A DNA stretch of 64,000 bases from Spectribacter hydrogenoxidans (lineage in GTDB: Bacteria > Pseudomonadota > Gammaproteobacteria > Nevskiales > Salinisphaeraceae), in the NCBI RefSeq assembly GCF_031846275.1, contig NZ_JAVRIB010000010.1, forward strand, positions 62,001 to 126,000. The letters are read 5' to 3'. This document shows positions 25,478 to 37,367 of this stretch, piece by piece (positions within the stretch are counted from its first letter, which is position 1; each line of letters starts with the position of its first letter). The position numbers and the translations under genes were made by a program. The notes beneath the pieces are model-generated. The model was not told where the DNA came from. It searched no databases and worked only from the letters and a program-made list of their open reading frames with translations.

Positions 25478-26191
25478 TCAGGCCAGCCCCCGCTCGGACA
25501 GTAATCCGAATACGCGTGCCAGCGTTTGCTCGACGTCCTCGCCGGTGGTGTCCACCTCGACGGCATCGGCCGCGGGTTTCATCGGCGAGTGCGTGCGCGC
25601 TTGATCCCGCGCGTCCCGCTCGACAATGTCCCAGTAAATCTGATCAATGTTAGCACCGCCCCCAGACAGCGACAACTGTTCGTACCGGCGTCGTGCCCGT
25701 TCATCGGGACTGGCGGTGACGTAGAGCTTGAGCTCGGCATCCGGAAACACTACCGTACCCATGTCGCGGCCGTCCGCGACCAGACCGGGCTCCCGGCGCA
25801 ACCGCCGCTGCAGCTCGAGTAGGGCCGCCCGTACCGGCGGATGGGCGGCAAAGCCGGATGCCAGCCGGGCCACGGCCTCGTCGCGGATCACCGCGGTCAC
25901 GTTCTCACCGGCCAGCAACACCGCGGCATCGCTGCCATCGCCCGCCACCGGAAAGGCCACGTCCAGCGCTGCTGCCGCGGCGGCGGCCCGATCCACATCC
26001 GCCGGCTTCTCGGGGTCCCAGCCTTCGCGGGCGGCCACCACCGCCACCAGCCGGTACAACGCCCCCGAATCAAGCAGATGCCAGCCCAGACGTGCCGCCA
26101 CCAGCCGGCTCAGCGTGCCCTTGCCGGAGCCGCCCGGCCCGTCGAAGGCCACCACCGGAGCCAGGTGGCCATAGTCGTGTTCGGCTGGCAT
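25478..26191 (-). CDS. cmk: Cytidylate kinase
   Basis: 237 residues. The P-loop FDGPGGSGKGT is near residues 16-26, then DSGALYR (CMP binding) and DGRDMGTVVFPDA. It phosphorylates CMP and dCMP. ATG 26191 is 2 bases after the aroA stop. A longer open frame runs into aroA out of frame and is spurious. Confidence 0.96.
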   Translation of the reverse strand: MPAEHDYGHLAPVVAFDGPGGSGKGTLSRLVAARLGWHLLDSGALYRLVAVVAAREGWDPEKPADVDRAAAAAAALDVAFPVAGDGSDAAVLLAGENVTAVIRDEAVARLASGFAAHPPVRAALLELQRRLRREPGLVADGRDMGTVVFPDAELKLYVTASPDERARRRYEQLSLSGGGANIDQIYWDIVERDARDQARTHSPMKPAADAVEVDTTGEDVEQTLARVFGLLSERGLA

Positions 26192-26193
26192 GG

Positions 26194-27513
26194 TCAGGCC
26201 GACGTCCCGGTACGGACGGCGACTTCCAGCCCGAGCTGGCCCGCCACCGTCTCGAATCCGGGAAACGAAGTCGCCACGTTGGCGCAGTCGTCGATCACGA
26301 CCGGCCCGTCGGCTCGCAGCGCAGCAATCGCGAAGGCCATCGCCACCCGGTGGTCGCCATGGCTGTCGACCCGCGCGCCCGTCAGCGGGCCGCCGGTGAT
26401 GTCGATGCCGTCCTCGAATTCGGTGACCGCCACGCCCATGGCCCGAAGGCCGGCGGCCATCACCGCCAAGCGATCGCTTTCCTTGACTCGCAACTCCGCG
26501 GCGCCGCGCAACCGCGTGGTGCCGGCCGCACAGGCCGCGGCCACGAACAGCACCGGAAACTCGTCGATGGCCAGTGGCACCAGTTCCGGGTCGATATCGA
26601 TGCCGCTCAGCGCGCCGCCGCGAACGTGCAGGTCGGCCACCGGCTCGCCGCCGCACATCCGCTCGTTGCGGCACTCGATGGCGGCACCCATCGATCGCAG
26701 TATCTGCATCACACCGGTGCGCGTGGGATTGATGCCCACGGCTTCGATTACCAGATCGGCATCGGGACTGATTGCCCCGGCCACCAGAGCGAATGCCGCC
26801 GAGGAAATATCCGCCGGCACCTCGATGGCCCCGCCCTGCAGCGACTGGCCGCCGGCCAGGCGTACAACGTTGCCGGTCCGCGTCACCGCCGCACCCAGGG
26901 CCTGGAGCATGCGTTCGGTGTGGTCGCGACAGACGCCGGGCTCGGTCACCACCGTTTCGCCGCTCGCATACAGCCCGGCCAGCAGCAGGCAGGAGGCCAC
27001 CTGGGCGCTGGCAACGGGCATATCGTAGTGGATGCCGGCAAGCCGGGCCCCGCCGCCGATGCGCAGCGGCGCCCGCCCCTGATCGTCGCCGGCGATAGCC
27101 GCGCCCATCAGCCGCAGCGGGTCGATCACCCGTTTCATGGGGCGTCGCCGCAGGCTGTCGTCGCCGGTGAGGGTCACATCGAATGCCTGTCCGGCCAGCA
27201 GCCCCGCGAGCAGCCGCATCGACGTGCCGGAGTTGCCCAGATCGAGCGGCTCGGCCGGCGGCTGGAGACCATCGCGTCCCACGCCGTCCACCACGAGCTG
27301 ATCACCCCGGCGCGCGATCGACACCCCCATCGCCTGGAAGGCCCGCATGGTGGCCAGGCAATCCTCGCCCTCGAGAAAGCCGCTGATGTCGCTGCGGCCT
27401 TCCGCAATCGCCGCCAGCATCACGGCACGGTGGGAAATCGACTTGTCGCCCGGCACCCGAACCACCCCGGCGGGCGACGCCACGCCGCGAACGTCCCAGT
27501 CGACCCGACTCAT
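26194..27513 (-). CDS. aroA: 3-phosphoshikimate 1-carboxyvinyltransferase (EPSP synthase)
   Basis: 439 residues, step six of the shikimate pathway. The N-terminal PGDKSISHRAVML binds phosphoenolpyruvate and shikimate 3-phosphate. LGNSGTSMRLLAG and RRPMKRVIDPLRLMGA follow, with late motifs KESDRLAVM and DHRVAMAFA. Overlaps the tyrA stop by 4 bases (ATGA). In Pseudomonas tyrA and aroA are fused; here they are two coupled genes. Confidence 0.97.
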   Translation of the reverse strand: MSRVDWDVRGVASPAGVVRVPGDKSISHRAVMLAAIAEGRSDISGFLEGEDCLATMRAFQAMGVSIARRGDQLVVDGVGRDGLQPPAEPLDLGNSGTSMRLLAGLLAGQAFDVTLTGDDSLRRRPMKRVIDPLRLMGAAIAGDDQGRAPLRIGGGARLAGIHYDMPVASAQVASCLLLAGLYASGETVVTEPGVCRDHTERMLQALGAAVTRTGNVVRLAGGQSLQGGAIEVPADISSAAFALVAGAISPDADLVIEAVGINPTRTGVMQILRSMGAAIECRNERMCGGEPVADLHVRGGALSGIDIDPELVPLAIDEFPVLFVAAACAAGTTRLRGAAELRVKESDRLAVMAAGLRAMGVAVTEFEDGIDITGGPLTGARVDSHGDHRVAMAFAIAALRADGPVVIDDCANVATSFPGFETVAGQLGLEVAVRTGTSA

Positions 27514-28397
27514 GTCCGGCCCGTGCGGTTGTCCACGAACCGGTCGCGAACGGCCTTGGCCCGCTCGAAACGCCGGTTGACGGCGTCGCGGTCGTTATCG
27601 GCCAGTGCCTGGCGCAGCGTGCTCAACTCGACCAAATAACGATCGATCACGGGCAACAGACAGTCGCGGTTGGCCTGCACGATGTCGCTCCACATGGCGG
27701 GGCTGCTACTGGCAATGCGGGTGAAATCGGCGAATCCGCCCGCGGCGTAATCGAAGATTTCCTGCTGTTCGTCGAGGCCGGCCAGGGTATCGACCAGCTG
27801 GTAGGCCAGCACGTGCGGCAGATGGCTGGTCGCGGCCAGCACCGCGTCGTGATGCTCGGGCGTCATCTCGCAGACCTGCGCCCCGGCCGCCTCCCAGAGA
27901 CCGCGCACCGTGGAAAGTGCCGCCGGATCGGTTTCGGTATCGGGCGTCAGAATCACCCGGCGGTTTTCGAACAGCGCCGCGAAGGCGGCGTCGGCGCCGC
28001 TGTATTCCGTCCCTGCCACCGGATGGCCCGGCACGAACCGTGCTGCAGCTCGCCCCAGGATGCGCCGGGCGTCCGCCACCACGCCGGTCTTGGTGCTGCC
28101 GGCATCGGTGACGATCGTCCGGTCACCCAGCGCGGGGGCGATATCGGCCAGTACCGCCGCGGTGGCACCAACCGGTACGGCCAGCAGCACCAGGTCGGAC
28201 CGGGCTGCGGCGTCCGCCGGCGACTCGGCGATTTCGTCGATCAGGCCAAGTTCCAGCGCGCGTTCCAGGTTGGCCCGACCGCGACCGGCGCCGATCAACC
28301 GATCGACACAGCCCGCCCGCCGCCATGCCGCAGCCGCGGAGCCGCCGATCAGACCCACGCCGATAATCGCGACCGATGTCACGCGTGTCGTATTCAT
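27510..28397 (-). CDS. tyrA: Prephenate (or arogenate) dehydrogenase
   Basis: 295 residues, tyrosine branch. The NAD(P)-binding motif VAIIGVGLIGGS is at the N-terminus. TDAGSTKTGV, PGHPVAGTEYSGADAA and ATSHLPHVLAY are TyrA signatures. No chorismate mutase or ACT domain. It overlaps hisC and aroA by 4 bases each, so it is tightly coupled. Substrate choice between prephenate and arogenate is not decided. Confidence 0.93.
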   Translation of the reverse strand: MNTTRVTSVAIIGVGLIGGSAAAAWRRAGCVDRLIGAGRGRANLERALELGLIDEIAESPADAAARSDLVLLAVPVGATAAVLADIAPALGDRTIVTDAGSTKTGVVADARRILGRAAARFVPGHPVAGTEYSGADAAFAALFENRRVILTPDTETDPAALSTVRGLWEAAGAQVCEMTPEHHDAVLAATSHLPHVLAYQLVDTLAGLDEQQEIFDYAAGGFADFTRIASSSPAMWSDIVQANRDCLLPVIDRYLVELSTLRQALADNDRDAVNRRFERAKAVRDRFVDNRTGRT

Positions 28398-29521
28398 CCA
28401 GCCCGATCCAGCACGCGGCCCATCGCCGCCAGAAAGCGTTCGTTCTCGGCCTCGGTACCCACGGTGATACGCAAATGGCGAGGCAGGCCATAACCCGCCA
28501 TCGGCCGGACGATCACGCCCTCCCGCAGCAGGGCCTGAAAGGCCTGATCGCCATCCATGCCCATGTCCGCGGTGACGAAGTTGGCCTGCGACGGCAGTAC
28601 CTGGCCGCCGAGCGCTTCCAGGCCAGCGGTCAGGGCGGGTAGCGCCGCATTGTTGTGATCGACGGATCGGGTCAGGTGAGCCTCGTCGCCCAGCGCCGCC
28701 TCGGCCGCAGCCAGGGCCAGGCTGTTGACGTTGAACGGCTGGCGTACCCGGTTGAGCCGGTCGGCGATATCCGCATGTGACAGGGCATATCCCACCCGCA
28801 TCCCGGCCAGCCCGTAGGCCTTGGAGAAGGTCCGGGTCACCACCAGGTTGGGATAGCGCTCGAGCCAGGCGCGGCTGTCCGGCCGCTGATCCGGCGACTG
28901 ATATTCGCAGTAGGCCTCGTCCAGCACCACCATCACCCGGGCCGGCACCTGTTCCAGCAACGACTCGATCGCCGCCGGTGGCAGCCAGGTACCGGTGGGA
29001 TTGTTGGGATTGGCGATGAACAGGATGCGGGTGTCGTCATCCACCATCGCGGCCAGCTGACCGGCATCATGGCCGTATGGCATGACCGAATCCGGCGCCC
29101 GGGCCTCGGCCCAGCGCACCCCCGCGTTCATGCCCAGGGCCACCAGCGCATAGATGGCGAAGGCGTGCCGCGCCATCACGATGTTGGTGCCCGGCCCCAG
29201 CAGGATCTGGCCCAGCAGGCACAGCAGATCATTGGAGCCATTGCCCAGGGTGATGCGCGCCGGATCGATGTCGTGAAACGACGCCAGCGCCTGCTTGAGT
29301 CGGTAGCCGGTGCCGTCCGGATAGCGCGCGCCTTCGGCGGCTGCGTCGGTCACCGCCGCCACCGCCTTCGGCGAGGGGCCGAAGGGATTTTCGTTGGACG
29401 CCAGTTTGATGATGTCGGTCAGACCCAGCTCCCGGCGCAGGGTCTCCACCGGCTTGCCGGGTTCGTAGGGCGCCAGGGACTGGATCCCCGCATTGACATG
29501 GTCTAGCAGCGAACTGGGCAT
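28394..29521 (-). CDS. hisC: Histidinol-phosphate / aromatic aminotransferase (HisC family)
   Basis: 375 residues, PLP-dependent class I/II aminotransferase. KLASNENPFGPSPKA, LDEAYCEYQ and the PLP lysine in TRTFSKAYGLAGMRVGY are seen. In this location (pheA-hisC-tyrA-aroA) the HisC paralogue of Pseudomonas is thought to serve aromatic transamination as well as histidine synthesis. ATG 29521 is the start; the frame continues upstream into pheA as a shadow. Confidence 0.93.
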   Translation of the reverse strand: MPSSLLDHVNAGIQSLAPYEPGKPVETLRRELGLTDIIKLASNENPFGPSPKAVAAVTDAAAEGARYPDGTGYRLKQALASFHDIDPARITLGNGSNDLLCLLGQILLGPGTNIVMARHAFAIYALVALGMNAGVRWAEARAPDSVMPYGHDAGQLAAMVDDDTRILFIANPNNPTGTWLPPAAIESLLEQVPARVMVVLDEAYCEYQSPDQRPDSRAWLERYPNLVVTRTFSKAYGLAGMRVGYALSHADIADRLNRVRQPFNVNSLALAAAEAALGDEAHLTRSVDHNNAALPALTAGLEALGGQVLPSQANFVTADMGMDGDQAFQALLREGVIVRPMAGYGLPRHLRITVGTEAENERFLAAMGRVLDRAG

Positions 29522-29559
29522 CGGCGAGAAAACGGTTGGCGTAAGTGGCGGCAGCGCCG

Positions 29560-30645
29560 TCAGAGCACGGCCCGGGGATAGGACCCCAGAATCTTGAGAT
29601 GGGCCGCTTCGGCCTCGATCCGGTCGATGACCTGCCGGACGCGATCCTCGGCCACGTGGCCTTCCAGATCGATGAAGAAATTGTAGTCCCAGGCCTGACG
29701 CCGGGACGGCCGCGACTCGATGCGCGACAGATCCACGCCGGCGTCGGCGGCCGGGGCCAGCAGCCGGTGCAGCATGCCCGGCCGGTTGTGGATGGATACC
29801 AGAATGGACGTCATGTCCTCGCCGGTGGCCGGCACCGACTGACGGCCCAGCACCAGGAAACGGGTGGTGTTGTTGGGCTCGTCCTCGATATTGGCGCACA
29901 GGATCGGCAGTTCGTAGAGCTCCGACGCCGCCCGGCCGGCAATCGCGGCGGCGGCTGGCTCGTCGCGGACCATGCGGGCTGCCTCGCCGTTGCTGGCAAC
30001 CGCCTCGCGCATCACGCTGGGCAGCTTGGCGTCCAGCCACTTGCGGCACTGCGCCAGCGACTGGGCATGCGACACCACCCGCTTGACCTCGCTGAGGTCT
30101 GACGCATGCGACAACAGATGATGATGCACCGCCAGTGCCACCTCGCCGACGATCGACAGGCGGCTTCCCACCAGCTGGTCCAGCGTGTGACTGACCACGC
30201 CCTCGGTGGAATTTTCCACCGGCACCACGCCGTAATCGGCGTTGCCAGCCTCCACCTCGCGGAATATCTCGTCGATCGCCGCCAGCGGTACCGCCGTGAC
30301 CGAATGTCCGAAATGCTTGTAGACCGCCGCCTGGGTGTAGGTGCCTTCCGGCCCCAGGTAGGCCACCTTGAGCGGCGACTCCAGGGCCAGACAGGCCGAC
30401 ATCACCTCGCGCATCAGACGCACGACGGTTTCGTCGGACAACGGCCCGCGGTTGCGTGCCGCCACCGCCCGCAGAACCTCGGCCTCGCGGGCAGGGCGAT
30501 AGCAGTCGCCGGCCTCGCCGTCGATATCCGCCTTGATACGGGCGATTTCCTGGGCCAGACCCGCCCGTTCGCCGATCAGCGCCTGCAGCTGCTCGTCGAG
30601 CCGGTCGATGCGGTCACGCGCCGCCTTGAGGCCATCGTCGGTCAT
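29560..30645 (-). CDS. pheA: Bifunctional chorismate mutase / prephenate dehydratase (P-protein)
   Basis: 361 residues. An AroQ-type chorismate mutase domain (about 1-90, RIDRLDEQLQALIGERAGLAQ) is followed by prephenate dehydratase (YLGPEGTYTQAAV, NNTTRFLVLG with the TRF motif). A C-terminal ACT domain has the phenylalanine-binding ESRP motif. Makes phenylpyruvate and is probably feedback-inhibited by Phe. It lies between serA (4-bp gap) and hisC. Confidence 0.96.
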   Translation of the reverse strand: MTDDGLKAARDRIDRLDEQLQALIGERAGLAQEIARIKADIDGEAGDCYRPAREAEVLRAVAARNRGPLSDETVVRLMREVMSACLALESPLKVAYLGPEGTYTQAAVYKHFGHSVTAVPLAAIDEIFREVEAGNADYGVVPVENSTEGVVSHTLDQLVGSRLSIVGEVALAVHHHLLSHASDLSEVKRVVSHAQSLAQCRKWLDAKLPSVMREAVASNGEAARMVRDEPAAAAIAGRAASELYELPILCANIEDEPNNTTRFLVLGRQSVPATGEDMTSILVSIHNRPGMLHRLLAPAADAGVDLSRIESRPSRRQAWDYNFFIDLEGHVAEDRVRQVIDRIEAEAAHLKILGSYPRAVL

Positions 30646-30649
30646 GGTG

Positions 30650-31840
30650 TCAGCTGCTGCGTTCGCTCACGGCGTTGAGGTAACGCACCGACAGTACGCC
30701 TTCAATGCCCCGGATTTCCTCCAGCACCGCCTCGTCGGCTTCGGTGTCGACGTCCACCAGGGTATAGGCGATCTGGTTGCGCGACTTGTTGATCAGGTCC
30801 GCGATGTTGAGTTTATGCCGGGCCAGGGTGGAGGAAATCTGCCCCACCATGTTGGGCACGTTGGCGTTGACAATGCAGATGCGATGCGCGCCGTCGGTGG
30901 GCGGCATGATGGTTTCGGGGAAATTCACCGAATTGCGGACGTTGCCCACTTCGAGGTAGTCCCGGATCTGATCCGCCACCATCACCGCGCAGTTGTCCTC
31001 GGCCTCGTCGGTGGAAGCACCCAGATGCGGCAGCGACACCACCTTCGGGTGATTCTTCGACGCCATCGTGGGGAAGTCGCACACGTAGGTGCTCAGTTTT
31101 TCCGCATCCAGCGCTTCCAGCACCGCCGCCTCGTCCACGATCTCCGCCCGGGAGAAGTTGAGCAGCACCGAATTCTGACGCATCAGGCGCAGGCGCTTGG
31201 CGTCGATCAGATTCTCGGTCCCCTCGACCAGCGGCACGTGAATCGACACGAAATCGGAGCGCGAGAGGAGCTCATCCACCGACAGCGCCTGCTCCACGCC
31301 GGCATGCAGCCGCCAGGCATTGCTCACGGTAATGCCCGGGTCGTAGCCGAGCACGTTCATGCCCAGGTCACGGGCCGTGTTGGCCACCTTCACGCCGATG
31401 GCGCCCAGGCCGACCACACCGATGGTCCGGCCCGGCAGCTCCACGCCCTTGAACTGCTTCTTGCCGGCTTCGACCTTCTTCTTGAGGCCCGGCTCGCTGT
31501 CATCCAGCTTCTGCACGTAATCCCAGGCCTGGACGATGTTGCGGGCCGCCAGGAACAATCCCGCCAGCACCAGCTCCTTGACCGCGTTGGCGTTGGCGCC
31601 CGGGGCGTTGAACACCGGCACGCCGCGCTCGCTCATGCGATCGACCGGGATGTTGTTGACCCCGGCGCCGGCACGACCGATGGCCTTGATGGTGTCATCC
31701 AGATCCAGGCCGTGCATGTCGGCCGACCGCACCATCACGGCATCGGGCCGCGATAGCTCGGAAGCCACTTCGTAGAGATTACGGGGAAACCGATCGAGTC
31801 CGAGCGGCGAGATGTTGTTAAGCGTCTGAATTCGGTACAT
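30650..31840 (-). CDS. serA: D-3-phosphoglycerate dehydrogenase
   Basis: 396 residues, first step of serine synthesis. The NAD motif GVVGLGAIGVKVANTA is followed by catalytic Arg, Glu and His (SIHVPLVEGTENLI, HLGASTDEAE), then a C-terminal ACT domain (ADLINKSRNQIAYTLVDVD) for serine control. Sits between serC and pheA; in P. aeruginosa serC adjoins pheA directly, so serA is an insertion in that order. Confidence 0.95.
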   Translation of the reverse strand: MYRIQTLNNISPLGLDRFPRNLYEVASELSRPDAVMVRSADMHGLDLDDTIKAIGRAGAGVNNIPVDRMSERGVPVFNAPGANANAVKELVLAGLFLAARNIVQAWDYVQKLDDSEPGLKKKVEAGKKQFKGVELPGRTIGVVGLGAIGVKVANTARDLGMNVLGYDPGITVSNAWRLHAGVEQALSVDELLSRSDFVSIHVPLVEGTENLIDAKRLRLMRQNSVLLNFSRAEIVDEAAVLEALDAEKLSTYVCDFPTMASKNHPKVVSLPHLGASTDEAEDNCAVMVADQIRDYLEVGNVRNSVNFPETIMPPTDGAHRICIVNANVPNMVGQISSTLARHKLNIADLINKSRNQIAYTLVDVDTEADEAVLEEIRGIEGVLSVRYLNAVSERSS

Positions 31841-31864
31841 GGGCTCTTGCTTTGAAGAAAACTT

Positions 31865-31962
31865 TAACCACAGATTTCGCGGGCTACCGCAGATGTTTAA
31901 CGAAAATTCTCAACCATTTGTTTCCGTTATTTAATCTGTGAAATCTGCGTAATCTGCGGTTA
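31865..31962. repeat. 98-bp AT-rich inverted repeat element (family R2)
   Basis: Ends TAACCACAGATT (31865-31876) and AATCTGCGGTTA (31951-31962) are inverted, and inner CGCAGAT and ATCTGTG also pair. It is much richer in A and T than its surroundings. It fills most of the 152-bp gap between serC and serA and would be transcribed between them. No coding capacity. Confidence 0.8.
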
Positions 31963-31992
31963 CCTCTTATCGGCGTGGACGCAATGCTTGCG

Positions 31993-33069
31993 TCAGCCGT
32001 TGCGCTGTTCGAAATCGCGCATGAAATCGATCAGCGCTTCCACGCCGGCCTCCGGCATGGCGTTGTAGATGCTCGCGCGCATGCCGCCCACCGACCGATG
32101 CCCCTTGAGCGACGACAGGCCGGCTTCCCCCGCTTCGCTGAGGAAGGTCTTGTCCAGACCGTCGTCCGCCAGCAGGAACGGCACATTCATGCGTGACCGG
32201 GCGGCCGGATCCACCGGGTTGCGGTAGAAGTCACTCTGATCGATGAAGTCGTACAGCCGCGATGCCTTGCGGGCGTTGGTGGCGGCCATGGTCTCCAGGC
32301 CGCCGTTGTCCAGCAGCCAGCGGAACACCAGGCCGCAGACGTACCAGGCGAAACAGGACGGCGTATTGAGCATGGAGTCGGCCTCCAGCTGGGCCTGCCA
32401 GTCCAGCACCATCGGCGTGGCCGGCGCCGCGTGGCCGAGCAGGTCGTCACGCACGATCACCATGCAGATGCCCGCGGGGCCCGCGTTCTTCTGGGCGCCG
32501 GCGTAGATCACGCCGTAACGCGACACGTCCACCGGCCGAGACAGGAAATTCGACGACATGTCGGCCACCAGCGGCACGTCACTGCCCAGGTCGGGGTCGT
32601 TCGGGAACTCCACGCCCTGGATGGTCTCGTTGGGCGTGATGTGCACGTAGCGGGAAGCGGCATCCAGATCCCAGTCGCTCTGGGCGGGAATCGAGGTGAA
32701 ACCGTCATCACCGGTGGCGGCCACGCGAGCGTCGAGATACTTGCCGGCTTCCTTGTGGGCCTTCTTGCCCCAGTTGCCGGTCACGATGTAGTCAGCCCGA
32801 TCGCCGGGCAGATTCAGTGGCACGCCGGCGAACTGGGCGGTGGCCCCGCCCTGCAGGAACAGGATGCGGTAGTTGTCCGGCACCGCCAGCAGCGTGCGCA
32901 GATCCTGCGTGGCCTGCTCGGCGATGGATACGAACTCCGGCCCGCGGTGACTCATTTCCATGACGGACATGCCGCTGCCCTGCCAGTCCAGCATGTCGTC
33001 GCGCACCTGGGCGAGCACGCTTTCCGGCAACGTCGCCGGGCCTGCACTGAAATTGAACACTCGTGCCAT
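31993..33069 (-). CDS. serC: Phosphoserine aminotransferase
   Basis: 358 residues, second step of serine synthesis and also of pyridoxal phosphate synthesis. Starts MARVFNFSAGPATLPESVL. The PLP lysine lies in YAGAQKNAGPAGI, with RSRMNVPF and HRSVGGMRASIYNA at the C-terminus. AAGAAGG precedes the start. It follows gyrA by 132 bp, the order gyrA-serC of Pseudomonas. Confidence 0.97.
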   Translation of the reverse strand: MARVFNFSAGPATLPESVLAQVRDDMLDWQGSGMSVMEMSHRGPEFVSIAEQATQDLRTLLAVPDNYRILFLQGGATAQFAGVPLNLPGDRADYIVTGNWGKKAHKEAGKYLDARVAATGDDGFTSIPAQSDWDLDAASRYVHITPNETIQGVEFPNDPDLGSDVPLVADMSSNFLSRPVDVSRYGVIYAGAQKNAGPAGICMVIVRDDLLGHAAPATPMVLDWQAQLEADSMLNTPSCFAWYVCGLVFRWLLDNGGLETMAATNARKASRLYDFIDQSDFYRNPVDPAARSRMNVPFLLADDGLDKTFLSEAGEAGLSSLKGHRSVGGMRASIYNAMPEAGVEALIDFMRDFEQRNG

Positions 33070-33201
33070 GTAAACCTTCTTGTGTTGAAGAATGCGATGA
33101 AAGACCCGTCGTTTCGCGGGCGCACAGCCTGAACGACTATCGTGACCCGCCCATGGCAGGACGGCGAGAATCGCGTCGGCGCGGGCGCCGGATCGGTGCG
33201 A

Positions 33202-35748
<2,547 letters not shown>

Positions 35749-35852
35749 AAATGTACACACGTTCATGCGGGCCGGCCGCTAGTGCGGCCCGGGCCGGGAG
35801 GTGGGTGCCCGGCGTGCGGATGCGCACGCAAACAGGCCTGATCAAGCGGCGC

Positions 35853-35861
35853 ATTTTAGCA
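35853..35861 (-). promoter_or_regulatory. Extended -10 promoter candidate for gyrA
   Basis: The minus strand reads TGCTAAAAT (TGn plus TAAAAT) about 105 bp before the gyrA ATG, without a good -35. It lies in the 196-bp divergent gap with mtaD. On the plus strand TATAGT near 35904-35909 may serve mtaD. Confidence 0.4.
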
Positions 35862-35944
35862 TAGGCGGGGCATGCCGACACCTGCCGCGAGGCCCCGTCT
35901 GATATAGTCCCGGCCATCGCGACATCGCCCGCCACACGCCCCTG

Positions 35945-37270
35945 ATGAGTGCCTCCCGTCAGCACATTGACACGCTGATCCTGCCGCGCTGGTTGATTCC
36001 GGTGGCGCCCTCGGGCGCGGTGCTCGAAGGCCATGCCCTGGCGGTGGACGGCGGCCGCATCCTGGCGGTGCTGCCGGCCGCGGAAGCCGGCGAGCGCTTC
36101 ACTGCACGGGAGACCATCGAACTCCCGCGACAGGCCCTGATTCCCGGGCTGATCAACGCCCATACCCACGCGGCGATGAATCTGATGCGGGGGTTGGCCG
36201 ACGACCTACCCCTGATGCAGTGGCTGCAGGAACACATCTGGCCCGCGGAAGGCCGCTTCGTGTCCGAAGGCTTCTGCGCCGACGGGGTACAGCTGGCCAC
36301 CGCCGAGATGTTGCGCGGCGGCACCACCTGCTTCAACGACATGTACTTCTTCCCCGATGTCACCGCCGCGACTACTGCGCGCATCGGCATGCGGGCAGCC
36401 ATCGGCATGATCCTGATCGATTTCCCCACCCCCTGGGCCAGTACCACCGAGGAATACCTGGCCAAGGGCCAGCAGGTGCGCGACGCCTACCGCGATCATC
36501 CGCTGATCAGCACCAACTTCGCGCCGCATGCGCCCTACACCGTGTCCGACGAGCCGCTGCGGGCGGTGCGCACCCGGGCCGACGAGATGGACCTGCGGGT
36601 CCACATGCACGTGCACGAGACCGCCTTCGAGGTGGAACAGGCCGAACAGAACGACGGTCGCCGCCCGCTGGCCCGGCTGGCCGACTTGGGTCTGGTCACG
36701 CCCAATCTGCTGGCTGTGCACATGACCCAGCTCACGGATGCGGAGATCGCGGATTGCGCCCGCGCCGGCGTCCACGTGCTGCATTCGCCGGAGTCGAATC
36801 TCAAGCTGGCAAGCGGCCTGTGCCCGGTGGCGAAATTGCTGGACGCCGGGGTCAACGTGGCGCTCGGCACCGACGGCGCCGCCAGCAACAACGATCTGGA
36901 CATGATCGGCGAGATGCGCACCGCTGCCCTGATCGGCAAGCTTGCCGCCGGTGACGCGGCCGCCCTGCCCGCCGCCACCGTTCTCCAGATGGCCACCCTC
37001 AACGGTGCCCGGGCGCTGGGCCTGGACGCGGACACCGGCTCCCTGGAGCCAGGCAAGTGGGCGGATTGCACCGCCATCGACCTGGACACCCCGGAAACCC
37101 GCCCCCTGTACGACCCGGTGGCGCAGATCGTCTACAGCAGCGACCGTCGTCAGGTCACCGACACCTGGGTGGCCGGCAAACGTTTGCTGCGGGACCGCCA
37201 GCTGACCACCATCGATCTTGACGACACGCTGGCCCGCGTCGATCACTGGCAGACACTTCTGCGGACCTGA
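35945..37270 (+). CDS. mtaD: 5-methylthioadenosine / S-adenosylhomocysteine deaminase (TRZ/ATZ amidohydrolase)
   Basis: 441 residues, metal-dependent amidohydrolase. Metal ligands are in NAHTHAAMNLMRG (His73, His75), HMHVHE and GTDGAASNNDLDM. In Pseudomonas the enzyme in this position deaminates methylthioadenosine. Divergent from gyrA, upstream of ubiG-mupP, the same order as in P. aeruginosa. Substrate is inferred from context. Confidence 0.9.
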   Translation: MSASRQHIDTLILPRWLIPVAPSGAVLEGHALAVDGGRILAVLPAAEAGERFTARETIELPRQALIPGLINAHTHAAMNLMRGLADDLPLMQWLQEHIWPAEGRFVSEGFCADGVQLATAEMLRGGTTCFNDMYFFPDVTAATTARIGMRAAIGMILIDFPTPWASTTEEYLAKGQQVRDAYRDHPLISTNFAPHAPYTVSDEPLRAVRTRADEMDLRVHMHVHETAFEVEQAEQNDGRRPLARLADLGLVTPNLLAVHMTQLTDAEIADCARAGVHVLHSPESNLKLASGLCPVAKLLDAGVNVALGTDGAASNNDLDMIGEMRTAALIGKLAAGDAAALPAATVLQMATLNGARALGLDADTGSLEPGKWADCTAIDLDTPETRPLYDPVAQIVYSSDRRQVTDTWVAGKRLLRDRQLTTIDLDDTLARVDHWQTLLRT

Positions 37271-37274
37271 AGAT

Positions 37275-37354
37275 CAAACGCAAAGGACGCAAAGCTCGCC
37301 GAGGGTTTTCTCAATCCATCCCGGCTTTGCGTTCTTCGCGTCCTTTGCGGTTAA
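37275..37354. repeat. CGCAAAG-type inverted repeat element (family R1) in the ubiG 5' region
   Basis: The left arm AACGCAAAGGACGCAAAG (37277-37294) pairs with a right arm that includes GCGTCCTTTGCGGTT, ending 13 bp before the ubiG ATG. The same family as 18933-19004. It begins 5 bp after the mtaD stop, so it occupies the whole mtaD-ubiG gap. Confidence 0.8.
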
Positions 37355-37367
37355 TGTTGAGCGAACC

